The notes under the pieces were generated by a model that worked only from the letters and a program-made list of their open reading frames with translations, was not told the origin of the DNA and did not search any database. A DNA stretch of 64,000 nucleotides from Micromonospora chokoriensis (GTDB lineage Bacteria; Actinomycetota; Actinomycetes; Mycobacteriales; Micromonosporaceae): contig NZ_LT607409.1 of assembly GCF_900091505.1 (NCBI RefSeq), forward strand, positions 806,001-870,000, given 5' to 3'. Position 1 is the first letter of the stretch; the number at the start of each line of letters is the position of its first letter. A program made the translations under genes and the position numbers. Shown one piece after another: positions 1-8,935 of this stretch.

Positions 1-45
1 CACCCTGCTGGGCCCGCAAACCGGTTTCGCCCGGCCCGGTTCGGT

Positions 46-510
46 TCAGTTCGGCCGTAGCGTCCAGATCACGGTCATCGCTGAGGTCGGCTTGCCGTCC
101 TCGGTCGTGATCTCCACCTCCACGGGGAACTCCGGCCGCTGGCCGGACTCCAGTTCCTCGATCACCTCAAGCGCCGGCCGGCCCAGGCGCGCGGTGGCCA
201 ACACCGCGCCCATGGCGAGCTTGCGGTAGGCGATGTCGGCCCGGACGGCGAGCGGCACGGCCCGGTCGAGCAGCTGCCCGAACGCGGCCATCACGACCGC
301 GCCGGAGGCTGTCTCACCGAGACTGAACATGGCACCGGCGTGGGGACCGCCGATGTGGTTGTGGGTGGCTGACGAGTCGGGCAGCCGGACGACTGCTCGT
401 ACCCCGCCCGCCGCCTCGGGTGCCACCTCGACGAACTCGAGGCCGAGCGTACGGGCGAAGGGCACCGCTTGCAGCATGCCGGCGGCCACCTGGCGGGAGT
501 CGATGGTCAT
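46..510 (-). CDS. Hotdog-fold thioesterase-like protein (DUF4442/PaaI type)
   Basis: A 154-residue protein with the length and layout of a single hotdog domain. The segment around residues 50-70 (HNHIGGPHAGAMFSLGET) resembles the helix-capping motif of PaaI/DUF4442 acyl-CoA thioesterases, where a GG-HxG stretch and a nearby acidic residue line the thioester site. A cytosolic acyl-CoA thioesterase is the likely role; the substrate cannot be told. It ends in TGA at 46-48. The next gene upstream on the strand would lie to the right but points elsewhere, so it is probably transcribed alone. It is a family-level call, and related hotdog proteins with no shown enzyme activity are a possible alternative. 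Confidence 0.8.
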   Translation of the reverse strand: MTIDSRQVAAGMLQAVPFARTLGLEFVEVAPEAAGGVRAVVRLPDSSATHNHIGGPHAGAMFSLGETASGAVVMAAFGQLLDRAVPLAVRADIAYRKLAMGAVLATARLGRPALEVIEELESGQRPEFPVEVEITTEDGKPTSAMTVIWTLRPN

Positions 511-574
511 GGCCTGACGCTACTCGTCGGTAACCAGGGCGGCAACCAGCGGTTTCCCCGGTGACCGCAGGTCG

Positions 575-1591
575 TCAGAGGTTGGCGATCGTGCGCAGGA
601 TCTCCGCGTAGAAGTTGCCGTCGATGCTGCGGAAGAAGGAGAAGTCCTGGCCCGGGTCGCCGAAGAAGGGGCGCAGCGTCCAGGCCAACTGGGTGCCGAC
701 GAAACCGAAGAGCAGGATCCAGATGTAGAGCAGGGTCATGCTCGCCGGCCGCTGGGTCGGCTCGCCGCGCCGCACCGGCGGCCGCTCCCACGGGCGCTGC
801 ACCGGGCCGTAGCCGGGAGGCACCATGCCGGGCGGGAACGCGGCGACGGCCGGCTGACCGCTCGGCTGCGCCGCAACCGGCGGGGTAGCCGCGGCACCGT
901 TCGCGGTCGACCCGGCCGCCGTGGCTCCGGCCGGCACGGCTCCGGCCGGCACGGCCACCGGCTCGGCAGCCGGAACGGCGACCGGCGCCGCAGCCGGGGC
1001 CGGGTCGGCGGGTACGGCCGCGGGCACGGCCTGGGCCGGGACGTTGACCTGGGCGTACGCGTCGGTCTGGGCCCTGGTGGCCTCCGGCGCGAGCAGGCCG
1101 TGGTCGTTGAGCACCTGCATGCCGCCGGTCAGGAACCGCAGCCCGACCAGCGCCGACAGGGTCAGGATCGCCACGTTGAGCAGCTTGAAGAACCCGTAGT
1201 CGGGTGCGGTGATGAGGAAGAAGAGGCTGATCGGTGCGAACGCCACGGCGAGCATCGAGGTGACCGTGATCGCCACCATCACCAGCGCCAAGGACTGCCG
1301 CACCGAGAGCCGGGCGCCGAAGACCAGGTTGAACAGGTAGAGCGTGGGCAGGCAGATGGCGAGCGTGACCAGGAACAGCAGTGGCAGCTTCAGCGCCGAG
1401 GTCAGCGCCATCAGCGGGCTGTGGAAGGCCCCCAGCACCGCCCCGTAGCAGGCCAGCGCGATGGCGGAGCTGGCGAGCATCCGCCCGGTCAACGCGTTGA
1501 GGTCACCCTCGGCCACGATCTGCTGCCAGATGCCCGCGCGATCTCGCAGGATGCGCTCGATGACGAGCGGACTGGGACGGTCACCCGACAC
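575..1591 (-). CDS. Multi-pass membrane protein with long Ala/Pro-rich cytoplasmic or extracytoplasmic linker
   Basis: A 338-residue protein of unknown function. Four or five hydrophobic segments lie between about residues 38 and 160. They are followed by a roughly 115-residue low-complexity linker built from PAAVPA/PAPAAAP-type repeats, then a last membrane segment near residues 285-305 and a short tail. The arrangement resembles actinobacterial Yip1-like or 'WH2-motif' membrane proteins, but no diagnostic motif was found. The start is a GTG at 1589-1591 with a GAGAGGGG ribosome site about 8 bases upstream. The next upstream gene on this strand is the ABC ATPase, 94 bases away, so co-transcription is possible but not compelling. 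Confidence 0.8.
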   Translation of the reverse strand: MSGDRPSPLVIERILRDRAGIWQQIVAEGDLNALTGRMLASSAIALACYGAVLGAFHSPLMALTSALKLPLLFLVTLAICLPTLYLFNLVFGARLSVRQSLALVMVAITVTSMLAVAFAPISLFFLITAPDYGFFKLLNVAILTLSALVGLRFLTGGMQVLNDHGLLAPEATRAQTDAYAQVNVPAQAVPAAVPADPAPAAAPVAVPAAEPVAVPAGAVPAGATAAGSTANGAAATPPVAAQPSGQPAVAAFPPGMVPPGYGPVQRPWERPPVRRGEPTQRPASMTLLYIWILLFGFVGTQLAWTLRPFFGDPGQDFSFFRSIDGNFYAEILRTIANL

Positions 1592-1685
1592 GGATGCACC
1601 CCTCTCGGTGGTCTTGCACGGTGGACTAGGTGCGCAGACGGTAGGACACCGGGTGGCCGAACCGCCACCCCGTCACGGCGAGTCG

Positions 1686-2984
1686 TCAGCGCCAACCCAC
1701 GTCGATCCGGGCGCCGCGCTCGTCGAAGAAGTGCAGCGCGTCCATCCGGACCGAGACGGCGAGCGGGTGACCGGCGCTGACCGCCGGATACGGCGCGAGC
1801 CGCACCGCCAACTCCGCCGGGCGACGGTGGTGCCGGCCCGGGTCGGGGAGCACGCTGGTCTGGGCGTCACCAACGGCGGGTGCCGGCGACTCCACCGGCT
1901 TGCCGGTGAGCCGCTGCATCACCGATCCGAACCGGCGCAGACCACGCTGGCCGACCGGCGGCGGGTCGAGCGATGTGCCCATCTCGTCGACCATGATCGC
2001 GGTCGCGCCGATGTCGAGGAACGCCAACGACTCGTGCCCGTGGTGCTCCAGGTAGCGGATCCGCCCCCGCAGCACGTCGCCAGGGCTGTCCGGGGAGACC
2101 GGAGTGAGCGCCTCGGCCCGCATACCGACCACGATCCGCTCACCGTGGTAGTGCGCCACCGCCCTGCTGCGGATGTCGTTCCACGGCAGGTAGAGCGACT
2201 GCTCACCGAGGTTCAGCGTGACGTACCGGTCGAGGTGGACGTAGACCGACGCCTCCAACAGGTTCATCCGCGGGCTGCCCAGGAAGGCGGCCACGTAGAG
2301 CGTCGCCGGCCGCCCGTACACCTGGGTGGGTGTGCCCACGTCCTGGAGCACGCCACGGCGCATGATGGCCACCCGGTCGGCCATGGTGAGCGCCTCGGCC
2401 TGGTCGTGGGTGACGTAGACGGTGGTGACGCCCAGCTCCCGGGTCAGGCCCGAGATCTCCGCGCGCAGCTCGGCGCGGAGGCCGCTGTCCAGATTCGAGA
2501 GCGGCTCGTCCATCAGGAACAGACCGGGCCGCCGGACGATCGCCCGGCCCATCGCCACCCGCTGCCGTTGGCCGCCGGAGAGTTGCCCCGGCTTGCGGGC
2601 CAGCACGTCACCGATGCCCAGGGCGCTCGCCACGTCGCTGACCCGCTCGCCCCTCGGCTCCGGCTCGACCCCGGCCAGCCGCAGCGGAAAGGCGATGTTG
2701 TCACCGACGGTCATGTGCGGGTAGAGCGCGAAGTCCTGGAAGACCATGGCGATCTTGCGGTCCCGTGGGGGCAGGTCGTTCGCCAGTTCCCCGTCGAGCA
2801 TGACCGCGCCGTGGGTCGGGTCCTCCAACCCGGCGATCATCCGCAGCACCGTCGACTTGCCGCAGCCGGACGGCCCGAGGAGCACCATGAACTCGCCGTC
2901 GTTCACGTCGAGATTGATGCTGTCGACGGCCAGCGTGCCGTCCCTGAAGACCTTGCTGACATCCTTGAGCGTGACGGTGCTCAC
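1686..2984 (-). CDS. MalK/MsmK/UgpC-type sugar ABC transporter ATPase
   Basis: A 432-residue ATPase of the CUT1 sugar-importer class. The nucleotide domain has all motifs: Walker A GPSGCGKST near residue 38, Q-loop FQDFALYPHM, signature LSGGQRQRV near 140, Walker B LFLMDEPLSNLD and the switch VTHDQ. After residue 240 come the regulatory MalK/TOBE-type domains, which are longer than usual and contain a proline-rich stretch near 370-395. No permease or binding-protein gene is adjacent, so it may energise several sugar importers encoded elsewhere, as MsmK and MsiK do in other Gram-positives. The start is a GTG preceded by a G-rich site; the 120 bases upstream carry its own promoter region. Sugar specificity cannot be inferred. 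Confidence 0.9.
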   Translation of the reverse strand: MSTVTLKDVSKVFRDGTLAVDSINLDVNDGEFMVLLGPSGCGKSTVLRMIAGLEDPTHGAVMLDGELANDLPPRDRKIAMVFQDFALYPHMTVGDNIAFPLRLAGVEPEPRGERVSDVASALGIGDVLARKPGQLSGGQRQRVAMGRAIVRRPGLFLMDEPLSNLDSGLRAELRAEISGLTRELGVTTVYVTHDQAEALTMADRVAIMRRGVLQDVGTPTQVYGRPATLYVAAFLGSPRMNLLEASVYVHLDRYVTLNLGEQSLYLPWNDIRSRAVAHYHGERIVVGMRAEALTPVSPDSPGDVLRGRIRYLEHHGHESLAFLDIGATAIMVDEMGTSLDPPPVGQRGLRRFGSVMQRLTGKPVESPAPAVGDAQTSVLPDPGRHHRRPAELAVRLAPYPAVSAGHPLAVSVRMDALHFFDERGARIDVGWR

Positions 2985-3104
2985 CGTCGTCCCCCCCAGC
3001 TAGTCCCTGCCGACCCAGAGACTGTGACCAGGATCATTCGGTTCGCACATCGGGTAAACGTCTCATGTTTGGTTCATGACGCTGCTATTACACGACACAA
3101 GCGA

Positions 3105-5315
3105 TCAACAGGGCGAAGAGCGCCCGCTCGGCTCCCCCAGGAAAACCTGACGCACCACCCGTTCCGCCGCGTGCCCGTCGTCCAACGTGCAGAACCGGCT
3201 TCGGAAATGTTCGCGGGCCTTACTCGCGGCGTCCGAGCGCACCTCGCCGCTGCGGAACACATCGACCAGCTCAGCGAAGGTGGTGGCCACCGCGCCGGGC
3301 GGCTCGGCCGTCACGTCGAAGTAGACCCCCCGAGCCAACCGGTACGCCTCCCAGTCCGGGGCGTAGAGCACGATCGGCCGGTCGAGAACCGCGTAGTCGA
3401 ACATCGCCGACGAATAGTCGGTCACCAACACGTCGGCGACCAGATAGAGGTCCTCCACCCGCTGATGACCGCTGACGTCGCGAACCCGTTCCCAGTCCGC
3501 CGGCCGACCGGGACGCCGCTCCCGATCGTGGAAGTAGTGGCTGCGCATCAGCAGCCGACCGGAGTCACCCAACGCCCGCACGAACCGGTCCGGGTCGAAC
3601 GGCGGCCGGTAGCCGGGGAGGTGTTCACGGTGCGTCGGGGCGTACAGCACGACCTGCTCGTCGGGCCCGACGCCGAACTCGGCGCGCAGTCGGCGCACCT
3701 CGTCCGGGCCGGCCGTGACCAGGCGGTCGTTGCGGGGGTAGCCCACCTCCAACGTCGTGTACGTGGCCGGGTACGCCCGGTCCCACATCTGCGTGGAGAA
3801 GCTGTTCGCGCTGACGCTGTAGTCCCACCGGTCCACCCGGCGCAGCAGCCCGGCGAAGTCCATCCGGCCCGCGCCGATCGGGTAGCGCTGCTGGTCCAGG
3901 CCCATCACCTTGACCGGGGTGCCGTGGTGGGTCTGCACGTGCACCTGCTCGGGCCGCTTGCGCACGAAATCCGGGAAGTTGACGTTGTTGACCAGCCACC
4001 GGGCGCGGGCGAGCACCCGGTAGTACGCCGGGGTGCCGGCAACCACGTACTCCACCCCGGCCGGCACGGTATCCACCCGGTCCCGGCGCACGATCCACAC
4101 CCCGCGCACCCCGGGCGCCAACCGGCGGGCGACCTCGTAGATCGCCGCCGGGTTGCAGGAGTATCCGCGGTACCAGTACGCGGCGTACACCGCGAGCGTC
4201 GGGTCGACCGGCCGACGCAACTCGGCCCGGTAGTACTCACGCAGCAGCCCGTCGCGGGTCAGCCGGGCGCCGCGCCGCGCGACCGGGCCGACCCGCCGGC
4301 GGGCGGTTCGGGCCTGCCTGCGGGCGACGTCGCGGGCCCGGCCGGCGGTCCGCAACGCGCTGAACGTGCGCCAACGGCCGGAGGCGACCAGCCGGTGCTT
4401 GAGCCCCTCCACCCCGCCCGGCACCGGATAGCCGCCGGGCGGCAGCCACCGATCGTAGTCGGCGGTGATCTGCGCGAAGAACGTCTGCCGCAGCTCCGGG
4501 GCGATCCGCTGACCGTTGCCGAGCACCGTCAGGTAGTGCCAGATCATCCGCTCGAAGACCGCCGGCCGCAGGGCGTCCGTCGCCGGCCCCCACTCGTCCA
4601 TCAGGTGGAAGACCCGATGCCACTGTGGGAAGACCTCGAAATGGCGGTCACCGCGGGTCCGGGTGATCGCGCCGGCGCGGCGTTGCCGGTAGTTGACGCA
4701 CACCCGGTCGAGTACGCCGATCCGCTGCGCCGCCATCAGCACCGGATAGCTGAACGAGACGTCCTCGTACCAGCCGGGGGCGAAACGCAGGCCCAGGTCG
4801 ACCAGGAACTCCCGGCGCACCAGGCGGTTCCACGCGGTGTGCAGCAGGTGCATCGCCTCCGGCCGGTCCCGCAGCCGGAAGGTCTCCGGGCCGGGCGACT
4901 CCGGGAACACCTCGGCCATCGCGCTACGGGTGGCGGTGTCGTTCCAGTGGGTGCGCACGTGGTCGACGAGCAGCACGTCCGGGCGGGTCGCCCGCAACCG
5001 CTCGGCGACCTCAGTCAGACACTCCGGGGTCAGCCAGTCGTCGCCGTCGAGGAACCACACGTACTCGCCGGCGGCCCGGTCCAACCCGATGTTGCGGGCC
5101 GGACCGAGGCCGACGTTCTCCGGCAGCCGAACCGAACGGACCCGCCGGTCGCGGGCCGCGTACTCGTCGATGATGTCGCCGCCGGCGTCCGGCGAGCAGT
5201 CGTCGACGGCGATCACCTCGATGTCCGTCTCCGGCTGGCCGAGGACGGAGTCCAGGCACTCACGCAGGTATCCCTGCACGCGGAAGGCCGGCACCACGAA
5301 GCTGATCAGGGTCAT
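3105..5315 (-). CDS. GT2 glycosyltransferase fused to TagF-like CDP-glycerol/polyol glycerophosphotransferase
   Basis: A 736-residue bifunctional enzyme of wall-polymer synthesis. Residues 1 to about 230 form a GT2 domain, with EVIAVDDCSPDAGG for nucleotide-sugar binding and FLDGDDWL as the DXD-type metal site. After a basic linker, about residues 370-730 form a TagF/TarF polymerase domain, with the HHGTPVKVMG stretch and VTDYSSAMFD, which contribute the catalytic and CDP-binding residues in that family. It probably adds sugar and polyol-phosphate units to a lipid-linked polymer at the inner membrane face. It is the last gene of an operon (TagG-like, TagH-like, DUF5941, this gene), 15 bases after the DUF5941 stop. 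Whether the donor is CDP-glycerol or CDP-ribitol cannot be told. Confidence 0.88.
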   Translation of the reverse strand: MTLISFVVPAFRVQGYLRECLDSVLGQPETDIEVIAVDDCSPDAGGDIIDEYAARDRRVRSVRLPENVGLGPARNIGLDRAAGEYVWFLDGDDWLTPECLTEVAERLRATRPDVLLVDHVRTHWNDTATRSAMAEVFPESPGPETFRLRDRPEAMHLLHTAWNRLVRREFLVDLGLRFAPGWYEDVSFSYPVLMAAQRIGVLDRVCVNYRQRRAGAITRTRGDRHFEVFPQWHRVFHLMDEWGPATDALRPAVFERMIWHYLTVLGNGQRIAPELRQTFFAQITADYDRWLPPGGYPVPGGVEGLKHRLVASGRWRTFSALRTAGRARDVARRQARTARRRVGPVARRGARLTRDGLLREYYRAELRRPVDPTLAVYAAYWYRGYSCNPAAIYEVARRLAPGVRGVWIVRRDRVDTVPAGVEYVVAGTPAYYRVLARARWLVNNVNFPDFVRKRPEQVHVQTHHGTPVKVMGLDQQRYPIGAGRMDFAGLLRRVDRWDYSVSANSFSTQMWDRAYPATYTTLEVGYPRNDRLVTAGPDEVRRLRAEFGVGPDEQVVLYAPTHREHLPGYRPPFDPDRFVRALGDSGRLLMRSHYFHDRERRPGRPADWERVRDVSGHQRVEDLYLVADVLVTDYSSAMFDYAVLDRPIVLYAPDWEAYRLARGVYFDVTAEPPGAVATTFAELVDVFRSGEVRSDAASKAREHFRSRFCTLDDGHAAERVVRQVFLGEPSGRSSPC

Positions 5316-5330
5316 CCGGCCGTCCCTCCG

Positions 5331-7292
5331 TCAGTGCGGCGCGGCACCTCCAGCGCCCACCGGCGTAACCGACGCCCGCGCGCTACGGGCCGGTCGCACG
5401 AACCAGGCCAGGACGACGCTCACCACGAAAACCACGAGAAGGTACGCACCGAGTGTAGCTAGACCGCTACCCGCCACGCCGACAATCGCCGTCAGGGCCA
5501 GCAGTGCCGAGCGCACCTCCCAGCCCAGCGTGGCCGCGTGCAACGGCGGTGCCGCCTGCCGCTTCTCCAACCGGGCGGTCAGGTCGTAGTGGTGCACGGT
5601 GAGCACGAAGACGTACCCGAAGATCAGCCAACCCGGCACTCCGCCGACCACCCCGACCGCGATGGCGAACAGGTACTCAGCGGCCCGCAACGCGGCGGGG
5701 ACCAGCCAGTCCAGCGGACCGTTGTGCGCGGCCCCCGCACCCAGACCACCGACCAGTAGCACCAGCAGCGCCACCGGCACCGCCCAGCGCAGCCCGTCCG
5801 GCGTGTCCGTCAGCAGCGCCGCGACCAGCAGCACCGCCGGGCCGAGCGCGGCGGTCACCGCGAGGGTGAGCGGCCCCATCGGGCGGAACACCGGCAGCAG
5901 GCGGGCCAACGGGCCGTCGTCGCGGTGCAGGGTGGCGTCGACAGTGTCCAGCACCGGCACCCACATCCAGCGGGCCCGCAACGTGCGCAGCGCCCCGGTG
6001 TACGCGAACGCCAGAACCCCCCACACCAGCACCGCGATCAGGCTGACCAGCGGGTTGAACAGGGCCACGGTCAGCGCGATCAGCGCCCACCGCTCGCCGA
6101 TCGGGAAGACCACGGTCCGCTTCAGCCAGTACGACAGCGAGCCGGTGTCCGCCTGCACCCTCGTCGATGCCGCGTTGAGCCGGTCACCGATCCCGCCGCC
6201 GGCACCCGTCGCCGTACGAGGTCGGCGGGCCGCCTCGTCGTGCAACACCCCGTACCAGGTGTCGGTCATGTGCCGGACGGTCTGCAGGGTCATCGCGGCG
6301 ATGGCGAGGGCCCAGCCGTTGCCCAACCCGGCGTGGCTGACCCCGAACCCGAGCCCGGCGTAGACCAGGTACTCCTTGGCCCGGTCCGCCATCGTGTCCA
6401 GCCAGCCACCCCAGGCGCTGAAGTTCCGGGTGTAGCGGGCCAACTGGCCGTCCACGCAGTCCAGCACGAACCCGAGGTAGAGCAGCACCGCGCCACCGAC
6501 CAGCGCGGGCCGCCCACCGATCCCGAACAACACCGCCGCGGCCAACGCGAACAGCACCGAGATCACCGTCACCCCGGTCGGGGTGAGCCGCAGCCGGGCC
6601 GCCAACCGGACCAGGTACGGCGACCAGGTGCTGACGAAGTAGGTGGAGAAGAAGTCGTCCTTCTCCTTCACCGACAGCCGCAGCTCGGCCCGGTCCTCGT
6701 CCACCGCCGTCACCGCCGCCTCGGCAGCGGTCAGCTCGTCGGCGCTCTCGACCCGGCGGGCGACGAGCAGGCGTACCCGCTGGGCGAAGATCAGGCTGCC
6801 GAGCGCCGCGAGGCCCGCGAAGAGCCGGTCCACGGCGGACCCGGGGGCACCCGCCGCGGCCCGGGCGGCGGCGGCGAGGGTCGGCAGGTCGTCCACGCCG
6901 ACGCGCAGCGCGCCGCCGAACACGCCGGTGGCGTCCCCGTCGAGGGCGTCCAGCGCGCCGGCGTCGACCACCTGGCCGCGTTCCTCCCGCACGGCCGCCC
7001 GCCCGGGGACCGGTGGGTCGCCGAGCACCAGCGCCACTGTGGGCCCCACCGGGCTGGTGGCCAGGTGCCGCAGTACGGCGGTGTGCGCCACCAGGTCGGC
7101 GCCGGTGACCAGCACCGGGGCGGTGGCACCGGCGACCAGCGTGGTCACCTCGTCGAGGGTGGCCGCGAAGCGCACGTCGTCCGCCCCGGCCCGGCGCAAC
7201 TGGGCGGCCAGGCGGTCGGCCAGCGGCTCCCCGGTCGCAGTGGTCAGGCCCGCCGCCGACGACCCGGCGGCGAGCACGATCGCGAGCGTCAC
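5331..7292 (-). CDS. CDP-alcohol phosphatidyltransferase-like membrane protein with degenerate nucleotidyltransferase domain (DUF5941 type)
   Basis: A 653-residue protein in two parts. Residues 1 to about 170 look like a sugar-1-phosphate nucleotidyltransferase fold (VLAAGSSAAG start), but the expected GxGxR and PK residues are missing, so this part may be inactive. Residues 278-303 carry an exact CDP-OH-P signature, DxxDGxxAR-x8-G-x3-D-x3-D, the metal and CDP site of CDP-alcohol phosphotransferases. About eight to ten hydrophobic segments follow or surround it. The likely role is transfer of a phospho-alcohol from a CDP-alcohol during synthesis of a membrane or wall polymer. Its GTG start overlaps the TagH-like stop by four bases (GTGA), which implies translational coupling. 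The substrate is unknown. Confidence 0.82.
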   Translation of the reverse strand: MTLAIVLAAGSSAAGLTTATGEPLADRLAAQLRRAGADDVRFAATLDEVTTLVAGATAPVLVTGADLVAHTAVLRHLATSPVGPTVALVLGDPPVPGRAAVREERGQVVDAGALDALDGDATGVFGGALRVGVDDLPTLAAAARAAAGAPGSAVDRLFAGLAALGSLIFAQRVRLLVARRVESADELTAAEAAVTAVDEDRAELRLSVKEKDDFFSTYFVSTWSPYLVRLAARLRLTPTGVTVISVLFALAAAVLFGIGGRPALVGGAVLLYLGFVLDCVDGQLARYTRNFSAWGGWLDTMADRAKEYLVYAGLGFGVSHAGLGNGWALAIAAMTLQTVRHMTDTWYGVLHDEAARRPRTATGAGGGIGDRLNAASTRVQADTGSLSYWLKRTVVFPIGERWALIALTVALFNPLVSLIAVLVWGVLAFAYTGALRTLRARWMWVPVLDTVDATLHRDDGPLARLLPVFRPMGPLTLAVTAALGPAVLLVAALLTDTPDGLRWAVPVALLVLLVGGLGAGAAHNGPLDWLVPAALRAAEYLFAIAVGVVGGVPGWLIFGYVFVLTVHHYDLTARLEKRQAAPPLHAATLGWEVRSALLALTAIVGVAGSGLATLGAYLLVVFVVSVVLAWFVRPARSARASVTPVGAGGAAPH

Positions 7293-8035
7293 CGCTGGAC
7301 CGCGGCGTGGTACGCGTCGAGCGCCTCGGCGATGGTGCCGTCGAGCGTCAACCGGCCCGCGTCGAGGTACAACCCCCGACGACAGAACCGGGTCAGGTCC
7401 TTTTCGTTGTGTGACACCAACACGAGCGTGCGCCCCTCCCCGAGCAGACGATCAATCGTCGCGTAACACTTCTTGCGGAACTCCGCGTCGCCGACCGCGG
7501 TCACCTCGTCCATCAGCAGGATCGGGTGCGGCAGGTGCGAGATGATCGCGAAACCGAGCCGCACCTTCATGCCCGACGAGTAGTGCCGCACCGACGTGTC
7601 GATGGCCCGTTCCACCTGCTCACCGGCGAACTCGACGATCTCGTCGAAGTGCCGCTTCAGGTAGCCCGTCGACAGCCCGTGCAGCCCACCGACCAGGTGC
7701 AGGTTCTCCCGCCCGGTCAGGTCGTTGGAGAAACCGGCGGACAACTCCAGCAACGGCGCCACCGCGCCGTGCACCCGGATGTCGCCCTCGTCCGGGATGA
7801 GCACACCGGCGATCAGCCGCAGCAGGGTGCTCTTGCCGGTGCCGTTGCGGCCGATCACCCCGACGGTCTCGCCGGGCGCGACGGTGAACGACACGTCCCG
7901 CAGCGGCCAGAACTGGCCGGGCAGCGCGCCACGCTTCCCGCGATGGATGAACAACTCCCGCAGCCGCAGCTGACGGCGACGGTTACGGACGAACCGGATA
8001 CCCAGCCCGTCGGCCTCGATGATCGGGGCGGCCAC
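7289..8035 (-). CDS. Polysaccharide/teichoic-acid export ABC ATPase (TagH/Wzt-like)
   Basis: A 248-residue ATPase of the ABC-2 polymer export class. It shows Walker A GRNGTGKST near residue 60, a divergent signature HYSSGMKVRL near 150 as typical of TagH, Wzt and RfbE (YSSGM in place of LSGGQ), Walker B ILLMDEVTAVGD, and the switch SHNEK. It lacks the long C-terminal carbohydrate-binding domain of some Wzt proteins. It should pair with the permease encoded one base upstream to flip an undecaprenyl-linked polymer. The start is GTG at 8033-8035; the stop overlaps the next gene's start. Position and family together make the polymer-export role secure; the polymer's identity is not. Confidence 0.92.
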   Translation of the reverse strand: MAAPIIEADGLGIRFVRNRRRQLRLRELFIHRGKRGALPGQFWPLRDVSFTVAPGETVGVIGRNGTGKSTLLRLIAGVLIPDEGDIRVHGAVAPLLELSAGFSNDLTGRENLHLVGGLHGLSTGYLKRHFDEIVEFAGEQVERAIDTSVRHYSSGMKVRLGFAIISHLPHPILLMDEVTAVGDAEFRKKCYATIDRLLGEGRTLVLVSHNEKDLTRFCRRGLYLDAGRLTLDGTIAEALDAYHAAVQR

Positions 8036-8036
8036 G

Positions 8037-8864
8037 TCAGAGTTCCTTGAGCACGGCGGGCTCCAACCGGCGGAACGACCACCAGCCCGCGGTCAGCACC
8101 AGCAGGCTGCCACCGACGGTGGTGGCGAGCAGCCGGGCGTCGGGAAACTCGTCCGGGTACCAGATCGCGTGGTGCAGTTGGAAGATCCCGACCAGCGGGT
8201 TCAGCTCGTACACCACCTTCAACCAGTCGGGCAGGCTGGACTCCCGGACCAGGCTGAGCGGATAGATGATCGGCGTGGCGTAGAAGAGCACCCGAATGAT
8301 CAACCGCATCAACCGCTCGACGTCGCGCATCAGCACGTTCCACGCGGACAGCAGCAGGGCCAGCCCGGTCAGCAGGACGGCCTGGACCAGCACCGCCAGC
8401 GGGAGGGAGAGCAACGACCAACCGGGATGGATCCGACCGTGCGCCGCGTAGATCACCGCGATGGCGATCAGGATCGGCAGGCCGGCCGCGTACTCGGCGA
8501 ACCGGCCGGTAACCCGACCGATCGGGAAGACCTGACGCGGCACGTTCATCGTGGTGATCAGCCGGGACTGGCCGGTCAGCGCGTTGGTCGCCTCACTGAG
8601 CGCGGAACTGGTCCACATCCACGCGAAGATCCCGGTGATCAGGAACAACGGGTACGACTCGGCGGCCTCGCCGAGGTGCCGCCCGGTGTCGCGGGAGTAC
8701 AGCACCCCGAACACGAACCAGTAGATCGCGCCCATGCCGAGCGGCTCGATCAACGACCAGAAGTAGCCCAGCACCGACTGCTGGTACTTGACCGCCAGGT
8801 CCCGTCTGACCAGGATGCGCAGCGAGTTGCGGTGCGACCACAGGGCCGCGACGCCAGAGGTCAC
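8037..8864 (-). CDS. Polysaccharide/teichoic-acid export ABC-2 permease (TagG/Wzm-like)
   Basis: A 275-residue ABC-2 type permease with about six membrane segments. The N-terminal RRDLAVKYQQSVLGYFWSLIEP is the conserved cytoplasmic entry of TagG/Wzm/RfbA permeases. It is the first gene of the operon; the start is GTG at 8862-8864 with GGGAGG six bases upstream, and one base separates its stop from the ATPase start. It would form the channel that moves a lipid-linked wall polymer outward. The upstream 71 bases before the serine dehydratase stop (same strand) are short, so the operon promoter must lie there or within the upstream gene. Confidence 0.92.
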   Translation of the reverse strand: MTSGVAALWSHRNSLRILVRRDLAVKYQQSVLGYFWSLIEPLGMGAIYWFVFGVLYSRDTGRHLGEAAESYPLFLITGIFAWMWTSSALSEATNALTGQSRLITTMNVPRQVFPIGRVTGRFAEYAAGLPILIAIAVIYAAHGRIHPGWSLLSLPLAVLVQAVLLTGLALLLSAWNVLMRDVERLMRLIIRVLFYATPIIYPLSLVRESSLPDWLKVVYELNPLVGIFQLHHAIWYPDEFPDARLLATTVGGSLLVLTAGWWSFRRLEPAVLKEL

Positions 8865-8935
8865 CGCAGCCTCCCGCCTCCTGAAACGGACGCCAGGTTA
8901 GCAGTCGGTGAACGAATGCCCCGAATCGACCGGGC

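Noticed and set aside
1461-5462. Very long (1,333-residue) plus-strand frame
   Set aside because: It is a reverse-strand shadow of the ABC ATPase and TagF-like genes: Arg/His/Pro-rich with no domain, a usual effect of high GC. The same applies to plus-strand frames over 5925-7466, 8019-9284, 14275-16344 and 27033-28835.
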